Source: Helicobacteraceae bacterium | GTDB lineage: Bacteria > Campylobacterota > Campylobacteria > Campylobacterales > Sulfurimonadaceae | Assembly (NCBI GenBank): GCA_015489055.1 | Contig: WFMO01000221.1 | Span: 1-9,185 of the forward strand | DNA: 9,185 nucleotides | Reading direction: 5' to 3' | In this document: piece by piece, positions 1 to 6,370 of the stretch | Position numbering within the stretch: the first letter of the stretch is position 1 | Layout of the letters: each line of letters opens with the position of its first letter | The notes under the pieces: generated by a model | The model's input: the letters and a program-made list of their open reading frames with translations, nothing else | The model's database searches: none | Told to the model about the DNA's origin: nothing | Translations under genes and position numbers: made by a program

Positions 1-287
1 AAAAGTATTTGCGTACCGCCTATCTCAAGCAGTTCGTCTATTTTATTATCTATCTCTTCATATGTTAAAATATAAGCGTCTTTATCTTTTTCATGACGAT
101 AAAAGGCACAAAATTTACAATCAACCCAGCAAATATTTGTATAATTTATATTTCTATCGATAACAAAAGTAGTAATACCTTTTGGATGCAACTCTTTTTT
201 TCTTTGCGTAGCCATACGACCTAACTCTTTTAAATCAGCCTCGCGAAGAAGTTTTAATGCCTCTTGTTTTGTTAGTCTGTTTTTCAT
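1..287 (-). CDS. mqnC: Dehypoxanthine futalosine cyclase MqnC (N-terminal part, cut by window edge)
   Basis: This is a radical SAM enzyme of the futalosine menaquinone pathway. The family converts dehypoxanthine futalosine to cyclic dehypoxanthine futalosine in the cytoplasm. About 95 residues are visible, beginning MKNRLTKQEALKLLREADL; the rest lies beyond base 1. The [4Fe-4S]/SAM-binding cysteines appear as CWVDCKFCAFYRH (CxxxCxxC) after INYTNI, near residues 53-65, followed by EIGGTQILF, typical of MqnC. The ATG lies 4 bases after the nusB stop codon, with a purine-rich AAAGAAG upstream inside nusB, so it is probably translated from the kdsA-ribH-nusB transcript. The related enzyme MqnE shares the cysteine motif, but the INYTN...CWVDCKFCAFYRH context and the GGTQILF motif fit MqnC better. 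I recall pyrF following nusB in C. jejuni, so the gene order differs here. Confidence 0.9.
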   Translation of the reverse strand, partial: MKNRLTKQEALKLLREADLKELGRMATQRKKELHPKGITTFVIDRNINYTNICWVDCKFCAFYRHEKDKDAYILTYEEIDNKIDELLEIGGTQIL

Positions 288-291
288 TATA

Positions 292-714
292 TCATTCTTC
301 TTTTGGTTGTATCAGTTCTTTGTCTTTTGACAAGCTGTCTAATACGCCATTTATAAATTTTGGTGATTGCTCTGTGGCAAATGCCTTTGTAACTTCAATT
401 GCCTCATTTATAATCACGGCTGAATCTAAATGGCTAAAAAGTATCTCATAAGCACCAAGACGCAAAATTGCCCGCTCTAGCGAGCCTAAACGCTCAAACT
501 CCCAATCAACTAGATGTTTTGAAATTGCTTTATCTATGGTATTTAAGTTCACTAAGACACCGTCAAACAAAGTAAGCGCAAAATCACGCTGTTTGTTTCT
601 TATCTTTTTACTTTCTAAAATCTCATCTGAAAAATCTGCAATATCGCCGTTACCTAAATCATAAGCATACAATAAACTAACAACCGCCATTCGCGCATGA
701 TGACGAGTTGCCAT
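292..714 (-). CDS. nusB: Transcription antitermination factor NusB
   Basis: NusB is a small all-helical RNA-binding protein. With NusE (S10) it binds the boxA element of rRNA leaders and supports antitermination of rRNA transcription. The product has 140 residues, normal for the family. Recognisable parts are the N-terminal ATRHHARMAVVSLLYAYDL helix (residues 2-20) and the C-terminal block with VIINEAIEVTKAF followed by KFINGVLDSLSKD (about residues 99-131). Its ATG shares one base with the ribH stop codon (TAATG), with AAGGG about 9 bases upstream inside ribH, so translational coupling to ribH is likely. Adjacent ribH and nusB genes are very common in bacteria. Nothing looks broken. Confidence 0.95.
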   Translation of the reverse strand: MATRHHARMAVVSLLYAYDLGNGDIADFSDEILESKKIRNKQRDFALTLFDGVLVNLNTIDKAISKHLVDWEFERLGSLERAILRLGAYEILFSHLDSAVIINEAIEVTKAFATEQSPKFINGVLDSLSKDKELIQPKEE

Positions 715-1181
715 TAATTTAGCCCTTCATACAAATCAAGCATCTCAATAACGGTAGTCATTGCTTCAAAACCTTTGTTTCCCGCTTTTGTTCCTGCACG
801 TTCTATGGCTTGTTCTATCGTATCTGTTGTCAAAAGTCCAAAAGAAACCGGTTTTTGATACTTTAAACTCATAGACGCGATACCTTTTGTTGCTTCTGCT
901 GATATATAATCAAAATGCGGCGTAGCACCACGTATAACCGCACCCAACGCACACACTGCGTCATATTTACCGCTAGATAAAAGTTTATCAAGTATCATTG
1001 GAATCTCAAACGCACCAGGTACTAAAATATGTGTTAAATCCTCATCAAGACCGCCATGACGGGCAAAAGCATCTTTTGCTCCCTCTACTAGTCTATCTAC
1101 TATAAAATGATTCCACCTTGTACTAACTATTGCAATTTTTTTACCGTTTACGACTTTTAATTTTCCCTCAATTACGTTCAT
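714..1181 (-). CDS. ribH: 6,7-dimethyl-8-ribityllumazine synthase RibH
   Basis: Lumazine synthase condenses 5-amino-6-ribitylaminouracil with 3,4-dihydroxy-2-butanone 4-phosphate, the penultimate step of riboflavin synthesis; the family forms pentamers or 60-subunit capsids. The product has 155 residues, the usual length. Family motifs are present: [16 protein letters not shown] (residues 20-35), VPGAFEIP (54-61), [13 protein letters not shown] (80-92, with the catalytic histidine at 89), LLTTDT (116-121) and [10 protein letters not shown] (128-137). The ATG is 3 bases after the kdsA stop, with GAGGT about 8 bases upstream, placing it second in the kdsA-ribH-nusB-mqnC operon. Confidence 0.97.
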   Translation of the reverse strand: MNVIEGKLKVVNGKKIAIVSTRWNHFIVDRLVEGAKDAFARHGGLDEDLTHILVPGAFEIPMILDKLLSSGKYDAVCALGAVIRGATPHFDYISAEATKGIASMSLKYQKPVSFGLLTTDTIEQAIERAGTKAGNKGFEAMTTVIEMLDLYEGLN

Positions 1182-1184
1182 AAT

Positions 1185-1976
1185 TTATACCTCTTGTATC
1201 TTTTTAATTTTTTGAATCAATTGTTGTAAATCATCTAATTTTATCATATTAGCTCCATCACTTAGTGACACACTTGGATCAAAATGTGTTTCAAAGAAAA
1301 AACCATCCACTCCCACTGCTGCCGCCGCTTTTGCTAAATATGGTACCATTTTACGATCGCCTCCTGTTTTACCGTCAAGTGAGCCGGGCATTTGCACGGA
1401 ATGTGTTGCATCAAATATAGTCGGTGCAAACTCTCTCATGATAACTAATGAACGCATATCCACTACGATATTTCCATATCCAAATGAGCTTCCTCTCTCA
1501 CACAGATACACACCATATTTTTTAGCATCCTCAAAGCTTATTTCATCGCATCCGCGTGTTTTAAGTACTTTTAAAACCGAATATTTCATATCCACGGGAT
1601 TGATAAACTGACCTTTTTTGATATTTATCTCTTTGTCTGTTTTTGCGCATGCGACAAGTAAGTCAGTCTGGCGACATAAAAAAGCCGGAATCTGTAACAT
1701 ATCAACCACTTCAGATACCGCTTGAACTTGAACGCTTTCATGCACATCTGTGACAATTTTGTATCCAAAATCATCTTTTACCTTTTGTAAAATCCTCAGC
1801 CCTTCATCCATTCCCAAACCGCGAAAACTCTCCAAAGATGTTCTATTTGCTTTATCAAAACTGGCTTTAAAATAAAAATCTATATCTTTATCTTGTTGAT
1901 AAATCTCCAGCGCTTTAGCGATCTTAAAAATATTTTCTTCACTCTCTATCACGCATGGACCCGCTAAAAGCTTCAT
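1185..1976 (-). CDS. kdsA: 3-deoxy-8-phosphooctulonate (KDO-8-P) synthase KdsA
   Basis: KdsA condenses phosphoenolpyruvate with arabinose 5-phosphate to give KDO 8-phosphate, the precursor of the inner-core sugar of lipopolysaccharide, in the cytoplasm. The product has 263 residues, slightly shorter than the E. coli enzyme. Motifs visible: AGPCVIES (5-12), [12 protein letters not shown] (36-47), [10 protein letters not shown] (121-130), FDATHSVQ (188-195), GGDRKMVP (205-212), FFETHFDP (227-234) and LSDGANM (238-244). Cys8, His192, Glu229 and Asp240 match the metal-ligand set of the metal-dependent KdsA class, in which the cysteine replaces the asparagine of the E. coli type. The ATG is preceded by TAAGG at good spacing and by an extended -10 in the 39-base gap after the transporter gene. 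It is the first gene of the four-gene run. Confidence 0.96.
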   Translation of the reverse strand: MKLLAGPCVIESEENIFKIAKALEIYQQDKDIDFYFKASFDKANRTSLESFRGLGMDEGLRILQKVKDDFGYKIVTDVHESVQVQAVSEVVDMLQIPAFLCRQTDLLVACAKTDKEINIKKGQFINPVDMKYSVLKVLKTRGCDEISFEDAKKYGVYLCERGSSFGYGNIVVDMRSLVIMREFAPTIFDATHSVQMPGSLDGKTGGDRKMVPYLAKAAAAVGVDGFFFETHFDPSVSLSDGANMIKLDDLQQLIQKIKKIQEV

Positions 1977-2001
1977 ATATTTGCCTTAAAAAAATTTAGT
2001 T

Positions 2002-2010
2002 ATTATATCA
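2002..2010 (-). promoter_or_regulatory. Extended -10 promoter for kdsA-ribH-nusB-mqnC
   Basis: On the minus strand the short gap between the transporter stop and kdsA reads TGATATAATAACT, an exact TGnTATAAT extended -10. A start about 7 bases further on would give a 5' leader of roughly 20 bases that includes the TAAGG ribosome-binding site. No convincing -35 is visible, which is normal for Campylobacterota housekeeping promoters. Read-through from the transporter gene is also possible, since no terminator hairpin is seen between the genes. Confidence 0.6.
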
Positions 2011-2015
2011 TAAAT

Positions 2016-2900
2016 CTATTTTTCTTTTGCTACTAAAATCCCGGCTAAAACAATCAAACATATTCCCGCCGTTACAGATAGATTTGGCAAATTGTCACCC
2101 AAAAAAAGTCCCGCGATAATAGAAAACGGGATATTGGCATAACTAACCGCCCCCACTATGCCCGCCTTACTTGCACCATATGCTTTTGTCATATAAACCT
2201 GTGCTAGAGTTGCAAAAATCCCAAGACCTAAAACATAAAGCCATGTGTCTCCCTCAGGCATCACAAATCTACCTAACATAAAGTTAAGCTCCTTTACATG
2301 TAAATATGGCGAGAGCACAAACAGCAATAGCGGTCCAACAGTCCCAATTGCCATAAAAGAAAGTACGATAGCGCGCGTATCATAATATTTTTTTAGCTCT
2401 CTTACTGATGTATAAGCAAGCCCCGCACCGGCACCGCTAAATAGTCCTAAAATATCATAAATATCTAACCTAAAATGCACCACCTGAGTTATAAAAAGCA
2501 TACCGATAAAGCCGACAAAAACAGCCATCCATCCTTTTGGCGATAATTTTTCACGTAGAAATATCCATGCAAAAATAGTTGTAAAAATTGGTGATGTCTT
2601 TGAAAAAGTCATAGCTTCTCCAAGTGAAATATGTGCTATGTTATAAAAAAAAGCAAGCAGAGCCAAAAAACCTATCACTCCTCTAAATATCAGTAAAAAA
2701 GGTCTGCCTCCGACATGCATCATCGGCGTTTTTAAAACCATGGCACCTATAATAAGCACACCGAAGATATTTCTAAAAAATACGACCTCAAGCGAGCTCA
2801 TATGTAAACTAGCAAGTTTTGCAAAAACGCCGACTAACGCAAACATCAAAGAGGCAAACAACATGTATCGTACGCCGATATCTATTTTTTCAAGTTTCAT
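2016..2900 (-). CDS. EamA/DMT-family transporter
   Basis: This is an inner-membrane protein of the drug/metabolite transporter superfamily. It has about ten hydrophobic segments arranged as two EamA repeats. Marks of the family are FRNIFGVLI near residue 42, GEAMTFSKTSPIFTTIFAW (about 93-111) with FLREKLSPKGW at the end of the first repeat, and SYANIPFSIIAGLFLGDN in the second. The substrate cannot be told from sequence. I chose the ATG at 2900 (MKLEKIDIGV, 294 residues) over the in-frame ATG at 2930, because the longer version would overlap the -10 box and add polar residues not expected before the first membrane helix. There is no ribosome-binding site before 2900, and the -10 box ends 7 bases upstream, so the mRNA may be leaderless. 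I recall a membrane-protein gene beside kdsA in C. jejuni too. Confidence 0.85.
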   Translation of the reverse strand: MKLEKIDIGVRYMLFASLMFALVGVFAKLASLHMSSLEVVFFRNIFGVLIIGAMVLKTPMMHVGGRPFLLIFRGVIGFLALLAFFYNIAHISLGEAMTFSKTSPIFTTIFAWIFLREKLSPKGWMAVFVGFIGMLFITQVVHFRLDIYDILGLFSGAGAGLAYTSVRELKKYYDTRAIVLSFMAIGTVGPLLLFVLSPYLHVKELNFMLGRFVMPEGDTWLYVLGLGIFATLAQVYMTKAYGASKAGIVGAVSYANIPFSIIAGLFLGDNLPNLSVTAGICLIVLAGILVAKEK

Positions 2901-2907
2901 GAGCGAA

Positions 2908-2920
2908 ATTATAGTATAAT
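2908..2920. promoter_or_regulatory. Symmetric back-to-back -10 elements (divergent promoter)
   Basis: The 13 bases ATTATAGTATAAT form a palindrome around a single central base, giving an exact TATAAT on each strand: 2915-2920 on plus and 2913-2908 on minus. The plus box would start transcription near 2927, about 25 bases before the djlA-like ATG and upstream of its ribosome-binding site. The minus box would start transcription at or next to the transporter ATG at 2900. Back-to-back -10 boxes are a known route to bidirectional transcription. No clear -35 is seen on either side. Confidence 0.6.
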
Positions 2921-2939
2921 TGCCTTGCATTTAGACACG

Positions 2940-2946
2940 AAGGAGA
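2940..2946 (+). promoter_or_regulatory. Strong Shine-Dalgarno that fixes the djlA-like start
   Basis: AAGGAGA ends 5 bases before the ATG at 2952. This favours 2952 as the start over the in-frame ATG at 2925, which lies only a few bases after the -10 box and has no ribosome-binding site. Confidence 0.8.
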
Positions 2947-2951
2947 CGGTT

Positions 2952-3704
2952 ATGCCCACCATTATCTTAATTATCATTGTGGTTATCATATTTATTTATC
3001 TATCCAAAGGCTATAAAAAATATAACGATACCTATAAAGAGCAGTTCAAGAATTTTTCTACCTCAAAAGAGGCGATACAAGCCAGTGAGCTTGGACTTTT
3101 TGTGGCACTTGTAGCAAAAGTTGCAAAAGCAGACGGCAGAGTCGATGCTCTTGAAGCGGAGCTAGTCGGAAACCTGTTTACAGATATTGCTCAGGTCTTT
3201 CCACAGCCAAATGCCACAAGAGAAATACTAAAACAGATATTTAATGAGCAAAAAGACATTTTTACAAATACTCAAGAGATAGCACTCAAACTCAAGCATC
3301 TAATCGGTCATGATTTAAATAAACAGATATCTATGATGGGCTTTTTAATCCAACTGGCTTTTATCGACGGAGAAGTTAGCAAATCTGAAGAAAAGGTATT
3401 AATTCAGATTGCAGAAACTATGCAAGTTGACCCTGATGCTTATCATAAGATATTTGATGAATTTGAAGCGATGGCACAACAACCGACATCTACAGCCTCA
3501 CTAGATGATGCATATAAAACATTAGGTGTTTTACCAAGTGACTCATTAGATGATATCAAAAAGGCATATAAACAATTAGTCAGACAATATCACCCCGATA
3601 TCATCAAGGCGCAAGGCAAAAATGACAGTTATATAAAACAAGCAACTATCAAAACTCAAGAGATAAATTCAGCTTATGAAACTATCAAAAAATCAAGAAA
3701 ATAG
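2952..3704 (+). CDS. djlA: DjlA-like membrane-anchored co-chaperone (TerB-like plus J domain)
   Basis: The 250-residue product has a single N-terminal membrane helix (residues 2-18, PTIILIIIVVIIFIYLS), a TerB-like helical domain (about 40-170) and a C-terminal J domain (about 186-248). The TerB part has its two acidic repeats, KADGRVDALEAE (59-70) and FIDGEVSKSEEKVL (137-150). The J domain keeps the DnaK-stimulating HPD tripeptide at 214-216 within RQYHPD. This order matches DjlA, a type III J protein whose C-terminal part faces the cytoplasm and activates DnaK. The exact clients are unknown. The start is set by the strong ribosome-binding site. It is the only plus-strand gene here, divergent from the transporter and converging on hom with 11 bases between the stop codons. 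The family call is firm; use of the djlA symbol is by architecture. Confidence 0.87.
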   Translation: MPTIILIIIVVIIFIYLSKGYKKYNDTYKEQFKNFSTSKEAIQASELGLFVALVAKVAKADGRVDALEAELVGNLFTDIAQVFPQPNATREILKQIFNEQKDIFTNTQEIALKLKHLIGHDLNKQISMMGFLIQLAFIDGEVSKSEEKVLIQIAETMQVDPDAYHKIFDEFEAMAQQPTSTASLDDAYKTLGVLPSDSLDDIKKAYKQLVRQYHPDIIKAQGKNDSYIKQATIKTQEINSAYETIKKSRK

Positions 3705-3715
3705 CATAGCCAATA

Positions 3716-4978
3716 TCACTCCTTAATTCTGATCATGACAGGTGTAGAGTTAACAAAATCTAGTTGGCTTATCTGCTTTATAACACTTTGGATATCTTTT
3801 TCACAAGACTGATGCGTAGAGATTAACAAATTTGCACTCTCGTCTTTTGAAGGACGTTGTAAAACAGTCTGTATAGATATTTTACTATCTGCAAAAATCG
3901 ATGTAAGCTTGGCAAGAACACCAGTTTCATCACGCACATTAATGCGTAAATAATATTTAGATTCCATCTGCTCAACCGGTTTTAACTTTAAACCGCCTTC
4001 AAGTGGTTTATTAAATCCTAACATAGGCTTGCTTTTTCCGCTTCTTGCAATATCTATAAGATTGGCTACAACGGCACTTGCCGTTGCATCACCGCCTGCA
4101 CCCGCTCCATAATAAAGAGTCTCTCCAACTTTGTCTCCGACAACGCTTATGCCGTTCATAACACCGTCGATTTTAGCTATCATTTCACTGTTATCAATTA
4201 AAGCCGCATGAACTCTTAACTCAACCTCATCACCCATACGTCTGGCTATGGCTAACAGTTTTATACTATATCCAAACTCTTTTGCAAAAGAGATATCATC
4301 CTGAGTTATATGCTCAATGCCCTCAATTAAAATATCTTCAGGTTTTGCATCAATACCATAAGCTATGCTTGCTAATATCAAAAGCTTATGTGCCGCATCA
4401 AAACCTCCTATATCAAATGTAGGATCAGCTTCAGCGTAGCCTAGCTCCTGTGCCTCTTTTAATATATCTTTAAAACTAACGCCGTCTTGTATCATTTTTG
4501 TAAGCATATAGTTACATGTACCGTTCATAATGCCGACAATAGATTCTATATGATTTGCCGAGAGCCCATCACGGAGTGCATTAATGATAGGTATGCCGCC
4601 CGCTACACTTGCCTCATATTCAAAAGCCTTATCTGCGGCTAATTCCTGTAGCTCATAGCGGTGATATGCCAGCAGTGCTTTATTGGCTGTAACAACCGCC
4701 TTGCCTTTTTGCAAGGCCAGCTTAACAACTTCAAAAGCCTCCTGGACTCCTCCCATAAGCTCAACTACTATATCTATCTGTGCGTCATCTAAAATCTCAT
4801 TAATATTATCGCTTAAAGCTATATCCAGCCCTCTGTCTTTGCTTAAATCTCTAACAACACCGCACTTGACCACAATCTCAGTACCTGCTCTTGCAGAGAT
4901 TATCTCTTGATTATCTTTTAATATCTGTACGACAGATGCGCCTACCGTTCCTACGCCGATAATTCCAACTTTTATCAT
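3716..4978 (-). CDS. hom: Homoserine dehydrogenase with C-terminal ACT domain
   Basis: The enzyme reduces aspartate semialdehyde to homoserine, the branch-point step towards threonine and methionine. The product has 420 residues, typical of stand-alone Hom with an ACT domain. Visible parts: Rossmann motif GVGTVG (8-13), TANKALLA (97-104), MNGTCNYML (151-159), the catalytic segment GYAEADPTFDIGGFDAAHKL (180-199, Lys198) and GAGAGGDATASAVVAN (291-306). The ACT domain runs from about 343 (YLRINVRDETGVLAKLTSIF) to 415 and in this family usually mediates feedback inhibition by threonine. The ATG at 4978 follows the aminotransferase stop by 21 bases, with AGGGA about 7-8 bases upstream, so the two genes are probably co-transcribed. 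No hairpin terminator is visible between hom and the converging djlA-like gene. Confidence 0.97.
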   Translation of the reverse strand: MIKVGIIGVGTVGASVVQILKDNQEIISARAGTEIVVKCGVVRDLSKDRGLDIALSDNINEILDDAQIDIVVELMGGVQEAFEVVKLALQKGKAVVTANKALLAYHRYELQELAADKAFEYEASVAGGIPIINALRDGLSANHIESIVGIMNGTCNYMLTKMIQDGVSFKDILKEAQELGYAEADPTFDIGGFDAAHKLLILASIAYGIDAKPEDILIEGIEHITQDDISFAKEFGYSIKLLAIARRMGDEVELRVHAALIDNSEMIAKIDGVMNGISVVGDKVGETLYYGAGAGGDATASAVVANLIDIARSGKSKPMLGFNKPLEGGLKLKPVEQMESKYYLRINVRDETGVLAKLTSIFADSKISIQTVLQRPSKDESANLLISTHQSCEKDIQSVIKQISQLDFVNSTPVMIRIKE

Positions 4979-4999
4979 ATATTGTCCCTATGTGCTTTG

Positions 5000-6208
5000 T
5001 TAATTAAATTGTTTTAAAAATATTTTGATATTATGAGCGGCCTGACGAATTCTCTTATCGTTTTCAATAAGTGCGATACGCACATAATCCTCACCATAGT
5101 CTCCAAAACCAATTCCCGGAGACACGGCAACATGAGCCTCAGTTAAAAGTCTTTTTGAAAATTCCAAAGACCCTAAATGTCTTGCGCACTCCGGTATTTT
5201 CGCCCACACAAACATCGTGGCATTATTTTTATGTATCGGCCACCCTGCTCTGCTAAAAGCCGATATCAAAACATCTTGACGATGGGCATACTTCTGGGTT
5301 ATATCCTCAACGCATTGCTGATTTCCGTTTAATGCCACTGTTGCCGCTACTTGAATTGGAGTAAACATACCGTAATCAAGCCATGATTTAATTTTTTGCA
5401 AAGCTCCAATAAGTTTTGTATTGCCTACAAAAAAGCCGACTCTCCATCCTGCCATATTATATGATTTTGAGAGAGTAAAACTCTCAACAGCAACATCAAG
5501 CGCACCCTCAACAGACATGATTGAAGGAGTTTTATAACCGTTAAATGTGATATCCCCATAAGCGATATCTGAGAGTATGTAAAATCTTTCTTTTTTCGCC
5601 ATAGCAACAAGTTTTACATAAAACTCCTGTGTAACTGTCGCAGTTGTGGGATTATGCGGAAAGTTAACAACTACATATTTTGGGCGTGGAGAGTTTTCTT
5701 TAAAAACTCGCGTAAGGTCTTCAAAAAACTTATCTTCGTCAAGCTTATATTCATCATCAAATTCTATACCGAACTTTACAACATTCCCACCTGCTAAAAT
5801 AAATGCATAAGAGTGAATCGGATAAGTTGGGTCCGGTACAACGGCCACATCTCCTGGATTTGTAATGGCATAAGCTAAGTGAGCATAACCCTCTTTAGAA
5901 CCCATGGTTGCTACTGTTTGGGTTTGTGGATCTAAAACTACGCCGTACCGTCGCTCATACCAATCCGCAATTGCTTGAAGTAATTTTGGGATACCTTTAG
6001 AGACGGAATACCCATGAGTTTTTGTCTTTTTAGCTGATTCTATAAGCTTGTCTCTGATATGTTTTGGTGTATCACCGTCAGGATTACCCATACTAAAATC
6101 AATAACATCGGCACCTGCCCGGCGTTCAGCCATCTTAATCTCGTTAATCTGTGCAAAAACATATTTTGGCAACCGATCCATTCTATCAAACTTTATTTCA
6201 TCAAACAT
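5000..6208 (-). CDS. AlaC/YfdZ-like PLP-dependent class I aminotransferase
   Basis: The 402-residue product is a fold-type I aminotransferase acting in the cytoplasm. Residues seen: SMGNPDGDTP (39-48), SKEG (104-107, phosphate side), FPHNPT (183-188, Asn186), SDIAYGD (213-219, Asp214 and Tyr217), the PLP lysine at 248 in TLSKSYNMAGWR, and VSPGIGFGDYGEDYVRIALIEN near the C-terminus with the carboxylate-binding arginine. It resembles, from memory, E. coli AlaC (glutamate-pyruvate aminotransferase) almost end to end, for example in DRLPKYVF and FSMGNPDG. Such proteins are often labelled LL-diaminopimelate or aspartate aminotransferase, and substrate cannot be settled from sequence. Its position directly before hom suggests a role in amino-acid metabolism linked to the aspartate family. 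The ATG at 6208 has only a weak ribosome-binding site (AAGTGAG). Confidence 0.9.
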   Translation of the reverse strand: MFDEIKFDRMDRLPKYVFAQINEIKMAERRAGADVIDFSMGNPDGDTPKHIRDKLIESAKKTKTHGYSVSKGIPKLLQAIADWYERRYGVVLDPQTQTVATMGSKEGYAHLAYAITNPGDVAVVPDPTYPIHSYAFILAGGNVVKFGIEFDDEYKLDEDKFFEDLTRVFKENSPRPKYVVVNFPHNPTTATVTQEFYVKLVAMAKKERFYILSDIAYGDITFNGYKTPSIMSVEGALDVAVESFTLSKSYNMAGWRVGFFVGNTKLIGALQKIKSWLDYGMFTPIQVAATVALNGNQQCVEDITQKYAHRQDVLISAFSRAGWPIHKNNATMFVWAKIPECARHLGSLEFSKRLLTEAHVAVSPGIGFGDYGEDYVRIALIENDKRIRQAAHNIKIFLKQFN

Positions 6209-6370
6209 TGCTCACTCACTTATTATTTCAACTAATCACTCAAAAATATTTACTTTTTATAATTTTATGCGGCTCAAGAATTTGAGTCCATATCACTATC
6301 ACGGACTTTATTTATATGCAATACATAACATAAGATAGAATTTTAGCATAAATAATCTGCCTTGATGTCC
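6209..6370 (-). promoter_or_regulatory. Intergenic region: candidate promoter and leader for aminotransferase-hom
   Basis: This is the largest non-coding gap in the window. On the minus strand it holds an extended -10-like TGCTAAAAT (6340-6348), which would give a leader of about 125 bases; a second, weaker AT-rich box (TATAAA) lies near 6255-6260. Two short stems could form in that leader and cannot coexist: 6285-6289 with 6303-6307, and 6273-6277 with 6282-6286. Very short reading frames starting at ATG also occur (for example MLCIAYK and MDSNS) but lack ribosome-binding sites. I see no U-run terminator and no riboswitch family I can name. No terminator is visible after the periplasmic gene either, so read-through from upstream is possible. 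Confidence 0.35.

Noticed and set aside
286..294. TGATATAAT at the nusB-mqnC junction, the same 9 bases as the kdsA extended -10
   Set aside because: It is formed by the nusB stop, four spacer bases and the start of the mqnC ATG. Transcription from it would begin inside mqnC, after the start codon, so it is probably a coincidence.
257..451. 64-residue plus-strand reading frame with hydrophobic residues
   Set aside because: It lies antisense to nusB and mqnC, which have clear family motifs; it is a shadow frame.
2952..3704. Tellurite-resistance function from the TerB-like domain
   Set aside because: The N-terminal anchor plus C-terminal HPD J domain is the DjlA layout, and no other ter genes are present.
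3705..3715. Bidirectional terminator between the converging djlA-like and hom genes
   Set aside because: The gap is 11 bases with no inverted repeat; no hairpin with a U-run is visible here or in the adjoining gene ends.
4683..4910. 75-residue Ser/Thr-rich plus-strand reading frame
   Set aside because: It is antisense to the NAD-binding part of hom and has the composition of a shadow frame.
6271..6289. Inverted repeat GGCTCAAGAATTTGAGTCC as an intrinsic terminator
   Set aside because: The stem is only 5-7 pairs and neither strand is followed by a U-run. It is mentioned only as a possible leader stem.
6048..6338. 96-residue plus-strand reading frame across the aminotransferase start and the gap
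   Set aside because: Most of it is antisense to the well-supported aminotransferase gene, it has no ribosome-binding site and its product resembles no protein I know.
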